Assembly (NCBI GenBank): GCA_020047835.1
Contig: JAIFNJ010000007.1
Span: 1 to 10,413 of the forward strand
From: Bacteroidota bacterium
GTDB lineage: Bacteria > Bacteroidota > Bacteroidia > Bacteroidales > SZUA-534
Reading direction: 5' to 3'
Length of the DNA stretch: 10,413 nucleotides
Numbering within the stretch: position 1 is the first letter of the stretch; each line of letters begins with the position of its first letter. Below the pieces are notes generated by a model. That model worked only from the letters and a program-made list of their open reading frames with translations, had not been told where the DNA came from and did no database searches. Position numbers and translations under genes: made by a program. Shown here in pieces: positions 7,411 to 10,413 of this stretch.

Positions 7411-8324
7411 TGGTTTTTTCCCTAACCATATTAGGGTGTAGTTCAGCAATGCCATCACCCGAAAGATTCTCAACCGCTCAAGTACTCAATGTACTTGAGC
7501 GGTTTTTTTTAATAGATTGTGGTGAAGGAACCCAAATACAATTAAAGAAGTATCATATTAAATTTACACGCATCAATCATGTCTTTATTAGTCATTTGCA
7601 TGGAGATCATTTTTTAGGCCTTTTTGGTTTTATGTCCAGTTTAAGCTTAAATAATAGAAAACTTCCATTGCATATTTACGGACCTTTTCGCTTAAAGGAA
7701 TTAATTGATTTATTTATTTCTACTATGGAAAGGGGAATCGGATTTGATATTGTTTTTCATCCGTTGCATTATCAAGGCGCCGAATTAATTTTTGAGGACG
7801 ATAAAGTAACCGTTGAATCTTTTCCGCTACGCCACAGGGTTCCCACTTGTGGGTTTATTTTTCGTGAAAAGCTTAAATTGAAACACTTAAAAGGTGAAGT
7901 TATTAAAGAGCTTAACATTCCAATCCGATTGCTTCAATCAATTAAAGAAGGTGCCGATTTTTATGATGAAGATGGAAATTTACATCCAAATCATACCTTG
8001 ACTAAAGATGCAGCTCCTTCCAGATCGTTTGCTTTTGTAACTGATACCGCTAAAAATCAAGGTATTATACCTATAATAAAACAAGTTGACTTGCTTTACC
8101 ATGAAGCAACTTTTGCCGATGAAGTAAAGAAGCGGGCTAAAGAAACGGGTCATTCAACAGCCAGACAAGCAGGTGAAATTGCTAAAAGAGCTGAAGTGAA
8201 AAAGTTAATAATTGGTCATTTTTCGCACCGGTATAAATCGCTTGAGGTTTTATTGAATGAAGCCCGCGAAGAATTCCCAAATACAGAATTGGCATTTGAT
8301 GGTGCCGTTTTTGATGTAAAATAA
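7410..8324 (+). CDS. rnz: Ribonuclease Z (tRNA 3'-processing endonuclease)
   Basis: A 304-residue metallo-beta-lactamase-fold nuclease of the short RNase Z (ElaC) class, which removes 3' trailers from tRNA precursors in the cytosol. Metal ligands and landmarks are all present: the HxHxDH motif in SHLHGDHFLG (61-70; His62, His64, Asp66, His67), His142 in PLRHRVPTCGF, Asp212 in FVTDTA, His231 in LYHEATF, His248 in GHSTARQAG, and His270 in IIGHFSHRY. The N-terminal LIDCGEGTQ (34-42) is standard. Length is normal for a bacterial RNase Z. The ATG overlaps the STAS stop. Oddly, codons 21-34 form a perfect inverted repeat followed by eight Ts, listed separately. Without that DNA signal I would call this an ordinary housekeeping gene. 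Confidence 0.95.
   Translation: MVFSLTILGCSSAMPSPERFSTAQVLNVLERFFLIDCGEGTQIQLKKYHIKFTRINHVFISHLHGDHFLGLFGFMSSLSLNNRKLPLHIYGPFRLKELIDLFISTMERGIGFDIVFHPLHYQGAELIFEDDKVTVESFPLRHRVPTCGFIFREKLKLKHLKGEVIKELNIPIRLLQSIKEGADFYDEDGNLHPNHTLTKDAAPSRSFAFVTDTAKNQGIIPIIKQVDLLYHEATFADEVKKRAKETGHSTARQAGEIAKRAEVKKLIIGHFSHRYKSLEVLLNEAREEFPNTELAFDGAVFDVK
7472..7510 (+). terminator. Terminator-like hairpin inside the rnz coding region
   Basis: AACCGCTCAAGTAC (7472-7485) and GTACTTGAGCGGTT (7491-7504) are perfect reverse complements, giving a 14-bp stem with half G+C and a 5-nt loop (TCAAT). A run of eight Ts (7503-7510) follows directly; its first two bases belong to the stem. This is the classic form of an intrinsic terminator, and only in the sense direction, because no T run follows on the other strand. 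It begins 62 nt after the first base of rnz. The structure is clear from sequence; whether it terminates is inference. Confidence 0.5.
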
Positions 8325-8558
8325 ATGTAACTTGGAATTGGCAGCGTTTCGCTAAAGCATGACAAGCTGCTGCGAGAAAAAGTATGGTATTTCATAAAGT
8401 TTTTTAAGCAGAGCAGGCGGTTCGCCATCCTTACTTAGGCAATACTTTACAGAACTTTACCACCGACAATCTTCACTTTTTAATTTCCAATCGAAATGAA
8501 TCTAAAATAATTATCTTTGGGCAAAATTTTAAATTGATAACCCTAAACTTTCTATATA
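8325..8558. other. Intergenic spacer between rnz and guaA
   Basis: A 234-nt gap whose middle part (about 8340-8430) is visibly richer in G+C than the other spacers here. It holds small hairpins: AGCG-TTT-CGCT (8343-8353) and GGCG-GTT-CGCC (8416-8426), plus GCAGC/GCTGC arms (8341-8345 and 8366-8370). None is followed by a T run, so I do not call a terminator for rnz. No tRNA or known riboswitch was recognised. The short reading frames in it do not resemble any protein I know. It could be a small RNA, a decayed gene or plain spacer. Confidence 0.4.
8512..8519 (+). promoter_or_regulatory. Candidate -7 box for guaA
   Basis: TATCTTTG is an exact match to TAnnTTTG and lies 39 nt before the guaA start codon, the same distance as the STAS box from its start. 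I see no TTG at the ideal upstream distance. Transcription would start near 8525, giving a short leader of about 34 nt with no Shine-Dalgarno sequence. Confidence 0.45.
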
Positions 8559-10085
8559 GTGCAAGAAAAAATCCTTATTCTCGATTTTGGGTCACAATAT
8601 ACCCAGTTGATAGCCCGCAGAGTGCGCGAATTAAATGTGTATTGCGAAATACATCCTTATAATCATTTTGAAATCGATGCTAGTACTAAAGGTGTAATTC
8701 TTTCTGGAAGTCCTTTTTCGGTACGTGATGAAAATGCGTTGATTCCTGATTTATCGAAAATAAAAGGAATTTTACCCTTATTAGGAGTTTGCTATGGAGC
8801 CCAGTATTTAGCCCATAATTATGGCGGAGAAGTAATGCCATCGAAACATCGCGAATATGGAAGAGCCAATTTACAACAGGTAAATACCGAGCATGTTTTA
8901 TTCAAAGGTGTTAGCAATAATTCCCAAGTATGGATGAGTCATGGTGATACTATTGCTAAAATTCCTTCAAATTACCAGATTATCGCCAGTACAGCCGATG
9001 TGAAAGTGGGGGCATTTGCCATAGAAGGGGAAACCACTTTTGGAATACAGTTCCATCCTGAAGTATATCACAGCAGCGAAGGAATGGTTATTCTGAAAAA
9101 TTTTGTAGTTACTGTGTGTGGATGCAAACAAGATTGGACACCTGATTCATTTGTGGAAACAACCATAAAGGAATTACGGAAAAAATTGGGAAATGATAAA
9201 GTAGTTTTAGGATTATCGGGTGGCGTTGATTCCACCGTGGCAGCTGTATTGCTGCATAAAGCGATAGGAAAAAACCTTACGTGTATTTTTGTTGACAATG
9301 GATTGCTGCGCAAAAATGAATTTCCTCAAGTTTTAGATTCATACAAGCACATGGGTTTGAATGTAATTGGGGTTGATGCATCGGAGTTATTCTATCGCGA
9401 TTTGGCGAGTATAACTGAACCAGAAGCAAAAAGGAAGAGTATAGGAAAGAACTTTATTGAGATTTTTGATCAAGAAGCCCATAAAATACAGGATGTTAAA
9501 TGGTTGGCACAAGGCACCATTTATCCCGATGTAATAGAGTCGGTATCAGTAAAAGGCCCCTCAGCAACTATTAAATCGCACCACAATGTAGGTGGATTGC
9601 CCGACAAGATGAAGTTGAAAATTGTGGAACCTTTGAATTTGTTGTTTAAAGATGAGGTTCGCAGGGTAGGAAAAGCGTTGGAAATAGATCCTTTAATATT
9701 GGGCCGCCATCCATTCCCAGGACCTGGATTAGCTATAAGGATTCTCGGAGAAATTACTCCTAAAAGGGTTCAGGTGTTGCAGGATGCCGATGAAATTTAT
9801 ATCAGTGCATTAAAAGAGGACGGCTTATATGACAAAGTATGGCAAGCCGGAGCAATTCTTTTAAATGCCAATTCGGTTGGGGTTATGGGCGATGAGCGTA
9901 CCTATGAAAATGTATTGGCTTTGAGGGCTGTGGCTTCAACTGATGGAATGACAGCCGACTGGGTGCATTTGCCCTATGAATTTTTAGCAAAAGTTTCCAA
10001 TAAAATAATCAATCAGGTAAAGGGGATAAATAGGGTAGTTTACGATATCAGCTCTAAACCACCTGCTACAATCGAGTGGGAGTAG
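8559..10085 (+). CDS. guaA: GMP synthase (glutamine-hydrolysing)
   Basis: A 508-residue cytosolic enzyme that converts XMP to GMP with ATP and glutamine, the last step of de novo guanine nucleotide synthesis. The N-terminal class I glutamine amidotransferase domain (about 1-190) starts with ILILDFGSQYTQLIARR (5-21) and has the catalytic triad Cys78 (GVCYG), His166 and Glu168 (FHPEV). The ATP-pyrophosphatase domain has the P-loop LSGGVDST (219-226). The C-terminal dimerisation domain includes GRHPFPGPGLAIR (382-394) and ends in the typical PPATIEWE. The start is GTG (8559-8561): it gives the standard family N-terminus, and the next methionine is only at residue 93, inside the glutaminase domain. 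It probably has its own promoter and ends before a hairpin terminator. All key residues are intact. Confidence 0.97.
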   Translation: MQEKILILDFGSQYTQLIARRVRELNVYCEIHPYNHFEIDASTKGVILSGSPFSVRDENALIPDLSKIKGILPLLGVCYGAQYLAHNYGGEVMPSKHREYGRANLQQVNTEHVLFKGVSNNSQVWMSHGDTIAKIPSNYQIIASTADVKVGAFAIEGETTFGIQFHPEVYHSSEGMVILKNFVVTVCGCKQDWTPDSFVETTIKELRKKLGNDKVVLGLSGGVDSTVAAVLLHKAIGKNLTCIFVDNGLLRKNEFPQVLDSYKHMGLNVIGVDASELFYRDLASITEPEAKRKSIGKNFIEIFDQEAHKIQDVKWLAQGTIYPDVIESVSVKGPSATIKSHHNVGGLPDKMKLKIVEPLNLLFKDEVRRVGKALEIDPLILGRHPFPGPGLAIRILGEITPKRVQVLQDADEIYISALKEDGLYDKVWQAGAILLNANSVGVMGDERTYENVLALRAVASTDGMTADWVHLPYEFLAKVSNKIINQVKGINRVVYDISSKPPATIEWE

Positions 10086-10122
10086 GAAGAAGTTAAAAGC
10101 ATTTAGAATTGAAATTTTAAAG

Positions 10123-10155
10123 TCCCTAAGTTGGTTTCCAGCTTAGGGATTCTGA
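10123..10155 (+). terminator. Intrinsic terminator downstream of guaA, possibly bidirectional
   Basis: TCCCTAAGTTGG (10123-10134) pairs with CCAGCTTAGGGA (10138-10149) around a TTT loop, giving 12 bp with one G-U pair, starting 37 nt after the guaA stop. The following bases are only moderately T-rich. The hairpin sits between two converging genes, and read on the minus strand it is followed by CTTTAAAATTT, so it may serve both. Confidence 0.7.
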
Positions 10156-10201
10156 TTTTAAGGATATATTTTCGAAATATTGACTGCTTAATACGTAAGA
10201 A

Positions 10202-10413
10202 TTAAAATTTGTTCCATTGTAATAAATAGGATTTTTTTAGATAGTTGTACCATTTATCAGATTTGGTATAATTCAATACTTTTTCTTTTGGATTAAGCTC
10301 TGGATTATTTTCGTAGTCTAAAAGGGCTAGTTTGTTACCCAAGGTTTCCTGACTTATTTGCGACCAGCTTGAGATATAATCCCTTTTTCGAAGTATTTCC
10401 AATAAAGTGATTG
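10202..10413 (-). CDS. Hypothetical protein, C-terminal part (runs off the window)
   Basis: The C-terminal 69 or so codons of a gene that converges on guaA and ends in TAA at 10202-10204. The frame stays open to the right edge, including codons for I-T-L before a TTG at 10400-10402 that could be mistaken for a start. I therefore read it as truncated by the window, not as a 66-residue gene. The visible part is hydrophilic with many aromatic and charged residues, for example WSQISQETLGNKLALLDYEN and KSDKWYNYLKKSYLLQWNKF at the very end, and has no membrane segment. I do not recognise the family and assign no function. The shared spacer with the guaA terminator suggests ordinary convergent genes. 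Confidence 0.55.
   Translation of the reverse strand, partial: ITLLEILRKRDYISSWSQISQETLGNKLALLDYENNPELNPKEKVLNYTKSDKWYNYLKKSYLLQWNKF

Noticed and set aside
8216..8428. A 70-codon minus-strand reading frame over the end of rnz and the following spacer.
   Set aside because: It mostly mirrors rnz on the opposite strand, resembles no family, and has no promoter-like signal.
8411..8430. GGCGGTTCGCC as part of a tRNA T-arm.
   Set aside because: No acceptor stem, anticodon arm or GTTCGAATC-type T-loop context could be found around it.
9068..9313. An 81-codon minus-strand reading frame inside guaA.
   Set aside because: It lies fully antisense to the well-conserved guaA and looks like a shadow of its codons.
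1..10413. The possibility of a new defence system, mobile element or CRISPR array in the window.
   Set aside because: All complete genes belong to known core or sugar-nucleotide families. There are no regular spaced repeats, transposase genes or terminal inverted repeats.

Overview
This is an AT-rich chromosomal window from a member of the Bacteroidota. The evidence is the absence of recognisable Shine-Dalgarno sequences before the starts, several TAnnTTTG-type -7 promoter boxes close to starts, a long S1 protein with an acidic N-terminal leader and a Lys/Ala-rich tail, and the STAS-rnz pair. I cannot name a genus from the sequence alone.

Left half (about 42-4694, all minus strand): a block read leftwards in the order UDP-glucuronate decarboxylase (UXS), rfbC, rfbD, phosphoglucomutase, yjbQ. 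The first four are tightly packed (9 nt gap, 17 nt overlap, 34 nt gap) and look like one nucleotide-sugar operon. The mutase makes glucose-1-phosphate, the entry point for NDP-sugars. RfbC and RfbD carry out the last two steps of dTDP-L-rhamnose synthesis. UXS makes UDP-xylose. The first two rhamnose genes, rfbA and rfbB, are not in the window. YjbQ is unrelated in function and probably has its own promoter in the 70-nt gap before it.

Middle: a 377-nt AT-rich divergent spacer (4695-5071) separates this operon from rpsA, which reads to the right.

Right half (5072-10085, plus strand): rpsA (ribosomal protein S1), a single-domain STAS protein, rnz (RNase Z, overlapping the STAS stop codon by 1 nt) and guaA (GMP synthase, GTG start). 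These are informational and housekeeping genes. guaA ends in a good hairpin terminator, and a converging gene of unknown function enters from the right edge, with only its C-terminus visible.

The most unusual signal is inside rnz. About 60 nt after its start lies a perfect 14-bp inverted repeat with a 5-nt loop, followed directly by eight Ts. This is the form of an intrinsic terminator, written in codons of the conserved N-terminus. It suggests that STAS transcripts may end there, or that rnz is controlled by attenuation linked to its translation. I saw no CRISPR array, insertion sequence, tRNA, rRNA or clear new defence system; most of the window is ordinary core genome.
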